In this document: positions 56,243 through 64,000 of the stretch, piece by piece
How positions within the stretch are numbered: position 1 is the stretch's first letter
Layout of the letters: each line of letters opens with the position of its first letter
Assembly (NCBI GenBank): GCA_944323735.1
Contig: CALUTO010000001.1
Coordinates: forward strand, 122,822 to 186,821
Length of the DNA: 64,000 nt
Direction of reading: 5' to 3'
Source of the DNA: Candidatus Gastranaerophilales bacterium
Lineage (GTDB): Bacteria > Cyanobacteriota > Vampirovibrionia > Gastranaerophilales > Gastranaerophilaceae
Notes under the pieces: generated by a model
The model's database searches: none
What the model saw: only the letters and a program-made list of their open reading frames with translations
What the model was told of the DNA's origin: nothing
Position numbers and translations under genes: made by a program

Positions 56243-57182
56243 GCGGATATTGATAACAGGAGGTGCCGGCTTTATCGGCTCACATTTGTGCAAAAGACTT
56301 CTTGATGAAGGCAATGATGTAATCTGTCTTGACAACTTTTTTACAGGTTCAAAGAAAAACATTGAAGAACTTCTGGATAACAGCCGCTTTGAGCTTGTAC
56401 ACCACGACATAACAAAAGAATATTATGCAGAAGTAGACCGGATATACAATATGGCCTGTCCTGCAAGTCCGCCGCACTATCAGTTCGACCCGCTCAAAAC
56501 TTTAAAAACGTCTGTCATAGGAATAATAAATATGCTGGAGCTCGCAAAACGCTGCAAAGCCACAATCTTACAGGCCTCCACCAGCGAAGTATACGGCGAC
56601 CCGCATGTACATCCGCAGGTTGAATCATACTGGGGAAACGTAAATCCGGTAGGCATAAGAAGCTGCTATGACGAGGGAAAACGCTGTGCGGAAACACTTA
56701 TGATGGATTACCACAGACAGAATAATGTTGACACAAGAATTATAAGAATTTTTAATACCTACGGTCCGAATATGGATCCAGAGGATGGAAGAGTAGTCTC
56801 GAACTTTATTGTTCAGGCACTGCAGGGACATGATATTACAATATACGGAGACGGTTCACAGACACGTTCGTTCTGTTACATCAGTGATTTGGCAGATGGA
56901 ATAGTCAAAATGATGAATAATCCTCAAAAATTCACAGGTCCGGTCAATCTCGGGAACCCCTCGGAGAGAACTATTCTTGAGTTTGCAAAACTGATTATAG
57001 ACATGACAGGTTCAAAGTCAAAAATTGTATACAAACCTCTGCCCGGAGACGACCCGACGCAGAGAAAGCCTGATATTTCTCTTGCGAAAAAAGAACTCGG
57101 CTGGGAACCCAAAGTCGATATAAGAGAGGGTATAGAGAAAACTATTGAATATTTCGATAAAAAATTAAAGGAGAATAAATAA
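56235..57182 (+). CDS. uxs: UDP-glucuronate decarboxylase (UDP-xylose synthase)
   Basis: This 315-residue extended SDR has the NAD site [10 protein letters not shown], the UXS block [25 protein letters not shown], the YxxxK pair in [10 protein letters not shown], and [21 protein letters not shown]. This set is diagnostic for UDP-glucuronate decarboxylase, which turns UDP-glucuronate into UDP-xylose. The next gene (UDP-glucose dehydrogenase) makes its substrate, so the two give UDP-glucose to UDP-GlcA to UDP-xylose. It is coupled to the GT2 gene by an 8-base overlap. Confidence 0.9.
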   Translation: MAKRILITGGAGFIGSHLCKRLLDEGNDVICLDNFFTGSKKNIEELLDNSRFELVHHDITKEYYAEVDRIYNMACPASPPHYQFDPLKTLKTSVIGIINMLELAKRCKATILQASTSEVYGDPHVHPQVESYWGNVNPVGIRSCYDEGKRCAETLMMDYHRQNNVDTRIIRIFNTYGPNMDPEDGRVVSNFIVQALQGHDITIYGDGSQTRSFCYISDLADGIVKMMNNPQKFTGPVNLGNPSERTILEFAKLIIDMTGSKSKIVYKPLPGDDPTQRKPDISLAKKELGWEPKVDIREGIEKTIEYFDKKLKENK

Positions 57183-58514
57183 ATGAAAGTATGTGTAATC
57201 GGAACTGGTTATGTTGGCCTTGTGGCAGGCACATGTCTCGCTGAAATGGGAAACGATGTAATTTGCGTGGATAAAGACGAAAAGAAACTTGAACAGTTGA
57301 AAAACGGAATAGTTCCAATATATGAGCCCGGACTTGAAGAACTTATAAAAGTGAATGTAAAGGAAAACCGTCTGACTTTCACAAACGACCTGAAAACAGC
57401 AGTCGAAAAATCTCTCGTGTGTTTTATTGCTGTCGGAACCCCGCAGGGCGAGGACGGTTCTGCTGATTTGAAATATGTTTATCAGGTCGCAGAGGACATA
57501 GGAAAATCAATCAACGGCTACAAAGTTATCATTGACAAATCTACCGTTCCGGTCGGTACGGCAGAACAGGTTACAAAAATAATCAAATCACATACTACAG
57601 AAGAGTTTGATGTAGTGTCAAATCCGGAATTTCTGAAACAGGGTGCGGCTGTAGATGATTTTCTAAAACCTGACAGAGTCATAATCGGCTCAAATTCCCA
57701 GAGAGCGACAGAAATAATGCAGGAGCTGTATGCGCCGTTTTTAAGAACAGGAAATCCCGTAATCATAATGGACGTTAAATCAGCAGAAATGACAAAATAT
57801 GCGGCTAACTCTTTTCTTGCCGTAAAAATTTCATACGCAAACGAAATAGCGAATATCTGTGAAAAAGTAGGAGCAGACGCAGAAATGGTGAGAATAGGAA
57901 TGTGTGCAGACAAAAGAATAGGCTCGCAGTTCTTATTCCCCGGCCTCGGATACGGCGGAAGCTGTTTTCCTAAAGATGTCAAAGCTCTTTTAAAAACAGC
58001 CAGGGACAATGACTGCAGCTACCAGCTGCTTCAATCAGCCGATGATGTAAACAAAAAGCAGAGACAGATTTTTATTAATAAGATATTAAAAAGATTTGGA
58101 AATGATTTAAAAGGAAAGACATTTGCCGTGTGGGGGCTTGCCTTCAAACCTAAGACAAACGACATGAGAGAAGCTCCGGCTATTACCATAATCAATGCAC
58201 TTCTTGAAAAAGGAGCAAAGGTTCAGGCATATGACCCGAAGGCGTTTGATTCTGCAGAATTCTATTTCAAAGACAGAATTATTTACGCAAAATCCTCCTA
58301 TGATGCACTGGAAGGTGCTGACGCAATGCTGCTTCTTACGGAATGGAACGAGTTCAGGAGACCGGACTTTGAGAGAATAAAATCACTTTTAAAGACGCCC
58401 GTTATCTTCGACGGCAGAAACCAATATAACGGCAAACGCCTTCTGGAGACCGGGTTTGAATATCATTGTATTGGGAAGAAGATTGAAAAACAAAATAGAG
58501 AAGTTCTAATTTAA
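57183..58514 (+). CDS. ugd: UDP-glucose 6-dehydrogenase
   Basis: This 443-residue protein has the NAD site [52 protein letters not shown], the catalytic Cys in [16 protein letters not shown] and [14 protein letters not shown] in the C-terminal domain. It oxidises UDP-glucose to UDP-glucuronate with two NAD+. The gene starts immediately after the uxs stop codon (ATAAATG-type junction). Length is normal for the family. Confidence 0.95.
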   Translation: MKVCVIGTGYVGLVAGTCLAEMGNDVICVDKDEKKLEQLKNGIVPIYEPGLEELIKVNVKENRLTFTNDLKTAVEKSLVCFIAVGTPQGEDGSADLKYVYQVAEDIGKSINGYKVIIDKSTVPVGTAEQVTKIIKSHTTEEFDVVSNPEFLKQGAAVDDFLKPDRVIIGSNSQRATEIMQELYAPFLRTGNPVIIMDVKSAEMTKYAANSFLAVKISYANEIANICEKVGADAEMVRIGMCADKRIGSQFLFPGLGYGGSCFPKDVKALLKTARDNDCSYQLLQSADDVNKKQRQIFINKILKRFGNDLKGKTFAVWGLAFKPKTNDMREAPAITIINALLEKGAKVQAYDPKAFDSAEFYFKDRIIYAKSSYDALEGADAMLLLTEWNEFRRPDFERIKSLLKTPVIFDGRNQYNGKRLLETGFEYHCIGKKIEKQNREVLI

Positions 58515-58533
58515 AGGAAGGATGGTAAAAATT

Positions 58534-59601
58534 ATGAAAACAATAGTTATTACAGGAGCAGGTGGACTTATCGGAGGAGAAGCTTGTAGATTTTGGCATT
58601 CTAAAGGCTTTAATGTAGTTGGTATTGACAATGATATGCGCTCGTATTTTTTTGGAAAAGAAGCATCAACTAAAGCTAATCTGGAAAAAGAACAAGAGCA
58701 ACTTAAAAATTTTCAAAACTTTGCAGTTGATATTAGGGATATAGAAGCATTAGAAAGAATATTTAATATATATAAAGGAGAGATTGCCGGCGTAATTCAT
58801 ACAGCCGCGCAACCTTCGCATGATTGGGCTGCAAGAGAGCCTATAACTGATTTTGGTGTTAATGCTCTCGGAACACTTAACATGCTGGAAATGACAAGAA
58901 AATACGCAATCAGTGCCCCCTTTATCTTTACCTCAACAAATAAGGTATACGGTGATACGCCAAATTATCTTCCTCTTGTAGAAAAAGAAACTCGTTGGGA
59001 AATTGATGAAAGTCATCAGTATTATGAAAAAGGTATTGATGAAAGCATGTCTATAGATAATTCCAAACACTCTGTTTTTGGCGCAAGTAAAGTAGCAGCT
59101 GATGTTATGGTTCAAGAGTATGGAAAATATTTCGGAATGAATACAGGCATTTTCAGAGGCGGATGTTTAACAGGTCCTACTCATTGCGGTGCAGAGTTAC
59201 ACGGATTTTTAGCATATCTTATTAAATGCGCAGTAAATAAAAAAGAATATAGAATTTTTGGCTATAAAGGTAAACAAGTTAGAGACAATATTCATTCTCA
59301 TGATTTAATAAATGCATTTTGGCATTATTTCAATAACCCTAGACAGGGTGAAGTATTTAATATGGGAGGATCTAGACATTCTAACATATCAATGATTGAA
59401 GCAATTAATAAAATTGAAAGTGTTTTAGGATATAAAATGAAATATACTCTTTTGGAAGAAAATCGTATTGGCGACCACATTTGGTATATTTCTGATGTTA
59501 GCAAATTTAAAAAATATTATCCTGAATGGGAGTACGAATATGATTGCAACAGAATTATAGAAGAAATGATAGCTAATGAATTAGAGAAATCTGGAGTTTA
59601 A
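58534..59601 (+). CDS. CDP-paratose 2-epimerase-like extended SDR
   Basis: I start at ATG 58534 ([16 protein letters not shown]), because the earlier ATG 58522 touches its own ribosome-binding site (AAGGAAGG). The 355-residue protein has [38 protein letters not shown] and a long C-terminal part ([20 protein letters not shown]) typical of CDP-tyvelose/CDP-paratose epimerase relatives. The position of the usual YxxxK Tyr holds Phe ([12 protein letters not shown]), which also occurs in some relatives as I recall. So the reaction is uncertain, perhaps C2 epimerisation without the normal Tyr acid-base step. The gene is AT-richer than ugd before it. Confidence 0.75.
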   Translation: MKTIVITGAGGLIGGEACRFWHSKGFNVVGIDNDMRSYFFGKEASTKANLEKEQEQLKNFQNFAVDIRDIEALERIFNIYKGEIAGVIHTAAQPSHDWAAREPITDFGVNALGTLNMLEMTRKYAISAPFIFTSTNKVYGDTPNYLPLVEKETRWEIDESHQYYEKGIDESMSIDNSKHSVFGASKVAADVMVQEYGKYFGMNTGIFRGGCLTGPTHCGAELHGFLAYLIKCAVNKKEYRIFGYKGKQVRDNIHSHDLINAFWHYFNNPRQGEVFNMGGSRHSNISMIEAINKIESVLGYKMKYTLLEENRIGDHIWYISDVSKFKKYYPEWEYEYDCNRIIEEMIANELEKSGV

Positions 59602-59605
59602 AAAT

Positions 59606-62600
59606 ATGTTTAATAAAAAAGTAAATAATAAGCCTAAAGTTACAATTGTTACAACCGTGTGGAATCTTTATGAAAAAGGGCGTGTTGAAACTTTCAGGCA
59701 GATGATGGAATCTGTTCATAATCAAACCTATCCTAACTTGGAACATATAGTAATAAATAATAATTCGACTGATGAAACAAAAGATTTAATCCAAGAATAT
59801 GTAGACAAGGGATACATTGCAAATACTTACTTTGAAGAAAAGCAAGGTCTTTGGCATGGAATGAATAGAGGTATTGAAGAAGCAACCGGAGAGTTTATAA
59901 ACTTTATGAACTCAGATGATTATTTTTATTGTGATGATGCCGTTGAAGCTTCTATCAATGCAATTTTAAAAGCCGGAGCCGATTGGTCTTATGGATATTC
60001 AAATAAAATAAATCCCGAAACAAATGAAATAATCTTTAAATGGTATTTTGATGACTATGCCTGTATCTATAATAAACGTTGTCCAAACCATCAAACTTTA
60101 TTTGTAAGAACAAGTTTGCTCAGGGAGCAAGGCGGCTTTGAAATAAATGAAAAATTTCCTAAAGGCGCTTTTAGTGATGACTTAAGTATGACGCGTTTAC
60201 TATTTTCAGGTCATATTCCAGTTGTTGTTCCAAAAGTGTTGGTAGTATACCGTGATGGAGGGACGACCGCCAATGTTGGAAGGCAAGGAGCGAAACATTA
60301 TGTTGAGCGAATGAGACGTGAATTTGGATTTTATGAAATGAGCGAAAAGGAATTAGATGCTATATATTGGGAAAGCAATATTAAAAAATTAAGCGAACCA
60401 GCTTTTGAAAGACTTTTAAACAAAATACCAATTCCAGATTGGCGTAAACGTTTAGTTAAGGTATATGGCAAAGATTTTTCTGAAGCCAAAATACCTAAAA
60501 GTCATTCTTGTACAGAAAATCCTAAAATATCTATTATTGTACCTGTATTTAATGCAGAATGTTATATTAGAGCCGGCATTTATTCGTTAATGAATCAAAC
60601 ACTTGAAGATATAGAAATTTTATGTATAAATGACGGTTCTACTGATCATACATTAGATATTTTAAATGAATTACAAGCTATTGACTCCAGAGTTAAAGTT
60701 TTTAATCAGGAAAATAAAGGTCCTGCAACAGCCCGAAATGTTGGATTAAAAAATGCTCACGGCAAGTATATTATGTTTCTGGATGCTGATGATACATATT
60801 GTCCGAACATGTGTGAAGAAATGTGTAAGGCTATAGAAAGCCGTAGCGTCGATGTTGTTATGTGTGATACGAACACAATTGGGACAAATTACGGGAATTG
60901 GCCATTTCCATTTGGAAAAGGAACTTTTGAAATTGATTGCAACATAAGAAAGAAAATCAATTGCTGGTTGTGGAATAAAATTTTTAAGTCTGAAATAATT
61001 AAGCAAAATAAAATTAATTTCCCAGACGGTCATAAATCCGATGACGATTTCTTTACTGCGGCATATTTTATGTATGCTAAACAGATACATTGTTTAGATA
61101 AAAAATTAGTAAATCATTTCCGTTGCGAAAATTCTATTATGCATTGTTATAATTCTTGTAATCCCAATAAAAACGATATCTTTGATCATATTTATATTTT
61201 AGAAAGAATTGCAGAACGCGCTAAAAAATCTTTATCTACGGAGAATAATGAATATATTGATTATATGAGATACAAATTTAAAGAACAGGTATATTATGCT
61301 TGGCTAAATATTGGCAGAGAAATTGAAACGGAATTTTTGGATGCATTAAGAGAATGTATAAAAACCATCGGTACAGAATGTGTTCCTGAAAACTCATTAC
61401 TAAATGCCATTATGCAAAAGCAAGATAAAATAGCTGTTAATTTAATGGATTGTTTTGCAGAACAATTTACAAATATAAAAAGAAAGAAATATTTATTCCA
61501 GAAAAAATTGGAACCTGTATTTAATAAAGATTATGTCCCTGTTGTTTTTTCTGCTAATAACAATTATTGCAAATATTTATCGGTAGCGCTTCAATCTGTT
61601 ATAGAAAGTTCTTCTCCAGATAAAAACTATGACATAATTGTTCTTGAAAATGATATTTCAGATGAAAATAAAAAAATATTAACAGCCCAAATACCGAATA
61701 ATTTTAGTATAAGGTTTTATAATATAACTCCAATTATTGAAAAATACAATGTTGAAACTTGGTTTTATACCGGAAGATTAAATACAACTGCATACTCAAG
61801 GTTGTTTATTCCTGAAATTCTTCAAGGATATAAAAAATGTGTATATCTTGATGTAGATTTAGTTGTTCAGAAAGATATCTACGAATTGTATCAAAACGAC
61901 GTGAATGGCTGCTTTTTAGGTGCAGTTAGAGATATTCTGCAAACTTCTTCAGACAAGCAAGAATACTTTAAAACGCATTTAGAAATGAAGAATCCTGAAA
62001 ATAATTATTTTAATAGCGGGGTATTATTATTCAATTTAGAAGAAATAAAACAACAAGATTTAATGAGACGATTTCTATTTTTTGCCCAAATTAATAATAA
62101 GTTTTATCATGATCAAAACATTTTAAATGCTGCTTGTGAAGGGCGAGTGAAATACCTTTCACCAAAATGGAATATGATAACATCTTCTGTGTACTATAAG
62201 GACTATAAGTGTACTCCATATCAAGCACCTTTTGAATCTTTTACAGAAAATATAAATATATTTTTAAATAATGAAGATATTAATATACTTCATTTCGCAA
62301 CTTGGACAAAGCCATGGCATAATGTGTATATTCCGATGGCTAATATTTGGTGGAAATATGCAAGAAAAAGCCCATATTATGAAAAACTCATTTTTGATTT
62401 AACCAATGGTCAAATTATGAGCTCAAAAAATGCAATGAACGACAAAGAAAGAAATTTTTTTAGATTACTCAAATTAATGAATAATAAAAATAAAATCAAA
62501 AGGAATTATTACAGATGCAAAATCTTATCAAAGATAACATTTGGGAAAACAAGAACTCATTATAAGCAAAAAAGAAAAATGCTAAAAGAGCAAATTCGGG

Positions 62601-62620
62601 AAATAAGAAATTATATCTAA
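59606..62620 (+). CDS. Three-domain glycosyltransferase GT2-GT2-GT8
   Basis: The 1004-residue protein has three transferase domains. Residues 10-230 (GT2): VTIVTTVWNLYEKGRVETF, NNNSTDETKD, FMNSDDYFYC. Residues 307-520 (GT2): ISIIVPVFNAECYIRAGIY, CINDGSTDHT, FLDADDTYCPN. Residues 650-930 (GT8): VVFSANNNYCKYLSVAL, YLDVDLVVQKD (DXD), NYFNSGVLLFNLEEIKQQ and the late HFATWTKPWHN. Each keeps its acidic metal-binding motif. It could add three residues of a repeat unit. It follows the epimerase gene by 4 bases and ends the arm. The sequence is clearly AT-rich compared with uxs/ugd. Confidence 0.88.
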   Translation: MFNKKVNNKPKVTIVTTVWNLYEKGRVETFRQMMESVHNQTYPNLEHIVINNNSTDETKDLIQEYVDKGYIANTYFEEKQGLWHGMNRGIEEATGEFINFMNSDDYFYCDDAVEASINAILKAGADWSYGYSNKINPETNEIIFKWYFDDYACIYNKRCPNHQTLFVRTSLLREQGGFEINEKFPKGAFSDDLSMTRLLFSGHIPVVVPKVLVVYRDGGTTANVGRQGAKHYVERMRREFGFYEMSEKELDAIYWESNIKKLSEPAFERLLNKIPIPDWRKRLVKVYGKDFSEAKIPKSHSCTENPKISIIVPVFNAECYIRAGIYSLMNQTLEDIEILCINDGSTDHTLDILNELQAIDSRVKVFNQENKGPATARNVGLKNAHGKYIMFLDADDTYCPNMCEEMCKAIESRSVDVVMCDTNTIGTNYGNWPFPFGKGTFEIDCNIRKKINCWLWNKIFKSEIIKQNKINFPDGHKSDDDFFTAAYFMYAKQIHCLDKKLVNHFRCENSIMHCYNSCNPNKNDIFDHIYILERIAERAKKSLSTENNEYIDYMRYKFKEQVYYAWLNIGREIETEFLDALRECIKTIGTECVPENSLLNAIMQKQDKIAVNLMDCFAEQFTNIKRKKYLFQKKLEPVFNKDYVPVVFSANNNYCKYLSVALQSVIESSSPDKNYDIIVLENDISDENKKILTAQIPNNFSIRFYNITPIIEKYNVETWFYTGRLNTTAYSRLFIPEILQGYKKCVYLDVDLVVQKDIYELYQNDVNGCFLGAVRDILQTSSDKQEYFKTHLEMKNPENNYFNSGVLLFNLEEIKQQDLMRRFLFFAQINNKFYHDQNILNAACEGRVKYLSPKWNMITSSVYYKDYKCTPYQAPFESFTENINIFLNNEDINILHFATWTKPWHNVYIPMANIWWKYARKSPYYEKLIFDLTNGQIMSSKNAMNDKERNFFRLLKLMNNKNKIKRNYYRCKILSKITFGKTRTHYKQKRKMLKEQIREIRNYI

Positions 62621-62759
62621 TATCTAGGTATATTTAAATAATATATGTAGCAGCTCCATTTAAACTAAAATAAATAATTTAAAGTTATAAATAACTAATC
62701 TATGTTTAGTCATATTTTTTCCTCAAAATTGATATGTATAGTCAATGGAAAGGAAAAAT

Positions 62760-63302
62760 ATGACTACAGTAGAACCAATTAGAAATCTAAAAGACATCAA
62801 AAAAGTAGAAAACATTTTAGCACAACAAAGTCAAAGAAATTTGCTTATTTTCACAATAGGCACAAATTGTGGATTAAGAATTTCAGATATTTTGGCGTTA
62901 AATGTCGGTGATGTAAAAGGCAAGACACATATTCAAATTATTGAAAAAAAGACAGGCAAGTTCAAAAGAATTCCAATTAACACAAAACTTAGACCAATGT
63001 TCAATGAATTTACGAAAGGCAAAAAAGAAGAAGAACCTTTATTTACATCTATTTTTAAAAATAGAATGGAAAGAGTCGCAACATACTATATTATACGCTC
63101 CGCCTGTGAAAAAGCGAATATTAAAGCAAAAATTGGCACTCATACATTACGTAAAACCTTTGGTTATCATCATTATAAAAGATTCAAAGATGTAGCAATG
63201 CTGCAAAAAATGTTTAATCACTCAAGTCCACAAACAACCCTAAGATACATAGGAATAGAGCAAGACCAAATTGATGAAAGTTTTTCAAAGTTTATATTAT
63301 AA
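62760..63302 (+). CDS. Minimal tyrosine recombinase (catalytic domain only)
   Basis: I start at ATG 62760, 7 bases after AGGA; the upstream ATG 62745 overlaps that ribosome-binding site. The 180-residue protein has the catalytic set Arg40 (CGLRISDIL), Lys near 64-65, His128 and Arg131 (THTLRKTF), His154 (FNHSS) and the nucleophile Tyr163 (TLRYIGI). It lacks most of the N-terminal core-binding domain found in phage integrases and XerCD. Such short recombinases occur on bacterial mobile and phase-variable loci. The tRNA-fMet gene and two related elements lie 135-335 bases downstream, so they are candidate targets. Confidence 0.85.
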   Translation: MTTVEPIRNLKDIKKVENILAQQSQRNLLIFTIGTNCGLRISDILALNVGDVKGKTHIQIIEKKTGKFKRIPINTKLRPMFNEFTKGKKEEEPLFTSIFKNRMERVATYYIIRSACEKANIKAKIGTHTLRKTFGYHHYKRFKDVAMLQKMFNHSSPQTTLRYIGIEQDQIDESFSKFIL

Positions 63303-63309
63303 ATTATGC

Positions 63310-63359
63310 ACCCAATAGCTGATTTTGAAACATATAAATAATCACCTATTGGGTTTTTA
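63310..63359 (+). terminator. Terminator after the recombinase gene
   Basis: Stem ACCCAATAG (63310-63318) with CTATTGGGT (63346-63354), 27-base AT-rich loop, then a TTTT run. Confidence 0.65.
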
Positions 63360-63436
63360 GTTAAAATTTAAAAAGTTAATACTTGATTTTTGTTTTTTAG
63401 CGTTTAATAATAGGATGTAAGAGAATTTATCGTTAA

Positions 63437-63515
63437 ATACTCTGCCGAGAGAGAAATGACTAAATGTCATTTCGAACGAGAGGTAAGTCTGGAAGACTGC
63501 TCCGGCTAGTATCGA
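63437..63515 (+). ncRNA. Structured element, copy 1
   Basis: Predicted three-way fold: outer stem ATACT (63437-63441)/AGTAT (63508-63512), inner GCCG (63444-63447)/CGGC (63503-63506), hairpin 1 GAAATGAC (63453-63460)/GTCATTTC (63466-63473) with loop TAAAT, a conserved CGAGAGGTAAGTCTGG linker, and hairpin 2 AGTCT (63486-63490)/AGACT (63494-63498). The same fold recurs in copy 2 with different stem bases. I do not recognise a known RNA family. It could be an RNA, a DNA hairpin substrate, or a mobile element; the ncRNA type is provisional. Confidence 0.55.
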
Positions 63516-63537
63516 ATATGAAAATTTAATAGCGCGG

Positions 63538-63616
63538 GATACTCTGCCGAGGAAAACAAGACTAAATGTCTTGTTTGACGAGAGGTAAGTCTGGGAACCA
63601 GACTGCGGCAAGTATC
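63538..63616 (+). ncRNA. Structured element, copy 2
   Basis: Outer stem GATACT (63538-63543)/AGTATC (63611-63616), inner TGCCG (63545-63549)/CGGCA (63606-63610), hairpin 1 AAACAAGAC (63554-63562)/GTCTTGTTT (63568-63576) with the same TAAAT loop, and hairpin 2 AGTCTGG (63588-63594)/CCAGACT (63598-63604). Stems in hairpin 1 differ at many positions from copy 1 yet stay paired, which is covariation-type support. The 21 bases after each copy (starting GAAAATTTAATAGCGCGG) are the same and include the first 8 bases of the tRNA. Confidence 0.6.
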
Positions 63617-63636
63617 GATTGTTGAAAATTTAATAG

Positions 63637-63713
<77 letters not shown>

Positions 63714-63717
63714 TTTT

Positions 63718-63752
63718 ACCGGAAGTATCAGCGTTCGATACTTCCGGTTTTT
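63718..63752 (+). terminator. Terminator of the tRNA-fMet gene
   Basis: Perfect 12-base stem ACCGGAAGTATC (63718-63729)/GATACTTCCGGT (63737-63748), 7-base loop, then T-run. Confidence 0.9.
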
Positions 63753-63789
63753 AGTCTTTTTAGGGTTTTCCAAAGACGTCTAAAACGTT

Positions 63790-63903
63790 TTAATAAACTT
63801 CACATTTACCGCTATCTACAATTAATTTATCAAGTTTTGATACTATATCTGAGTGTCCGGGAGTTTGTTTTTGTTTTTGTAATTCATCTGCTTTCTTAGT
63901 CAT
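63790..63903 (-). pseudogene. Probable gene remnant of a short Lys/Gln-rich protein
   Basis: On the minus strand ATG 63903 to TAA 63790 gives a 37-residue peptide (MTKKADELQKQKQTP start; KLDKLIVDSGKCEVY end). The same frame upstream reads protein-like (TPLLVQKNQIPAMSVKP) toward the window edge but is broken by a TAA and, further up, a TGA. No ribosome-binding site precedes the ATG. I read it as the decayed 3' end of a small gene, not an active one. The rest of 63756-64000 shows nothing else. Confidence 0.35.
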
Positions 63904-64000
63904 TTTTTTTAAGAATGCATTTGTAGATTATGGTTTGACAGACATTGCAGGAATTTGATTTTTTTGAACTAATAGGGGTGTGTTTCAAATATATCTTGAT

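Noticed and set aside
63477..63495. Similarity of GAGGTAAGTCTGG to the conserved RNase P RNA segment GAGGAAAGTCCGG
   Set aside because: The element is only about 80 bases, has two changed positions in the core, and lacks all other RNase P helices.

Overview
The window is AT-rich, densely coded DNA from a diderm (outer-membrane) bacterium. The evidence is an AsmA-like protein, a LolA-like carrier, an MMPL exporter, LpxL-type acyltransferases and flagellar-cap (FliD) domains. A ruvX gene followed directly by a DUF1292 gene is an order seen in Firmicutes and in Cyanobacteria and their relatives. With the diderm features this points weakly to a gut-type Gastranaerophilales/Vampirovibrionia (Melainabacteria) relative. 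The taxonomy is inference and no marker here settles it.

Region 1 (1-17962) is taken up by two divergent giant genes whose products begin like the flagellar cap protein FliD and then carry long arrays of Flagellin_IN-like repeats. The left one (minus strand) has about 15 repeats and runs off the window in a GLUG-type region. The right one (plus strand) is 3981 residues with about 29 repeats and ends in a normal FliD C-terminal coiled coil. They diverge from near-identical, inverted promoters.

Region 2 (17977-28430) is mostly housekeeping: a MATE transporter, a SIMPL (DUF541) periplasmic protein, an AsmA-like protein, an lgt operon (TPR lipoprotein, Lgt, a DUF6485 Cys-rich protein), and a second operon with an orphan ClpX-type zinc finger, a HEAT-like protein, RuvX and DUF1292. 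It ends in a clear terminator.

Region 3 (28484-41347) is an aryl-polyene (APE)-type type II polyketide cluster in two divergent arms. The minus arm is apeO-P-Q-R. The plus arm is apeC-D-E-F-G-HI-K-L-M, then a methyltransferase and an LpxL-like acyltransferase. The ACPs, KS/CLF, ketoreductase and dehydratases would build the polyene; the acyltransferases, LolA-like and MMPL proteins would attach and export it to the outer membrane. The ligase and ApeI dehydratase are fused, and no glycosyltransferase or ammonia-lyase is present.

Region 4 (41445-62620) is a surface-polysaccharide locus. The minus arm has a HAD phosphatase, a DRE-TIM aldolase with a cytidylyltransferase, DUF115-like and GT9-like transferases, a ribulose-phosphate-epimerase homologue, a ManA-like isomerase, a small HAD phosphatase, an acyltransferase-3 and a nucleotidyltransferase-APH kinase fusion. 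A non-coding inverted-repeat element separates it from the plus arm, which has a double GT2, UDP-glucuronate decarboxylase, UDP-glucose dehydrogenase, a CDP-paratose-epimerase-like enzyme and a triple-domain GT2-GT2-GT8.

Region 5 (62760-64000) holds a minimal tyrosine recombinase with a terminator, two tandem structured elements whose stems differ in sequence but keep the same fold, the initiator tRNA-fMet with its terminator, and a probable gene remnant. The tandem elements next to the tRNA and the giant FliD-like pair are the most unusual things in the window.
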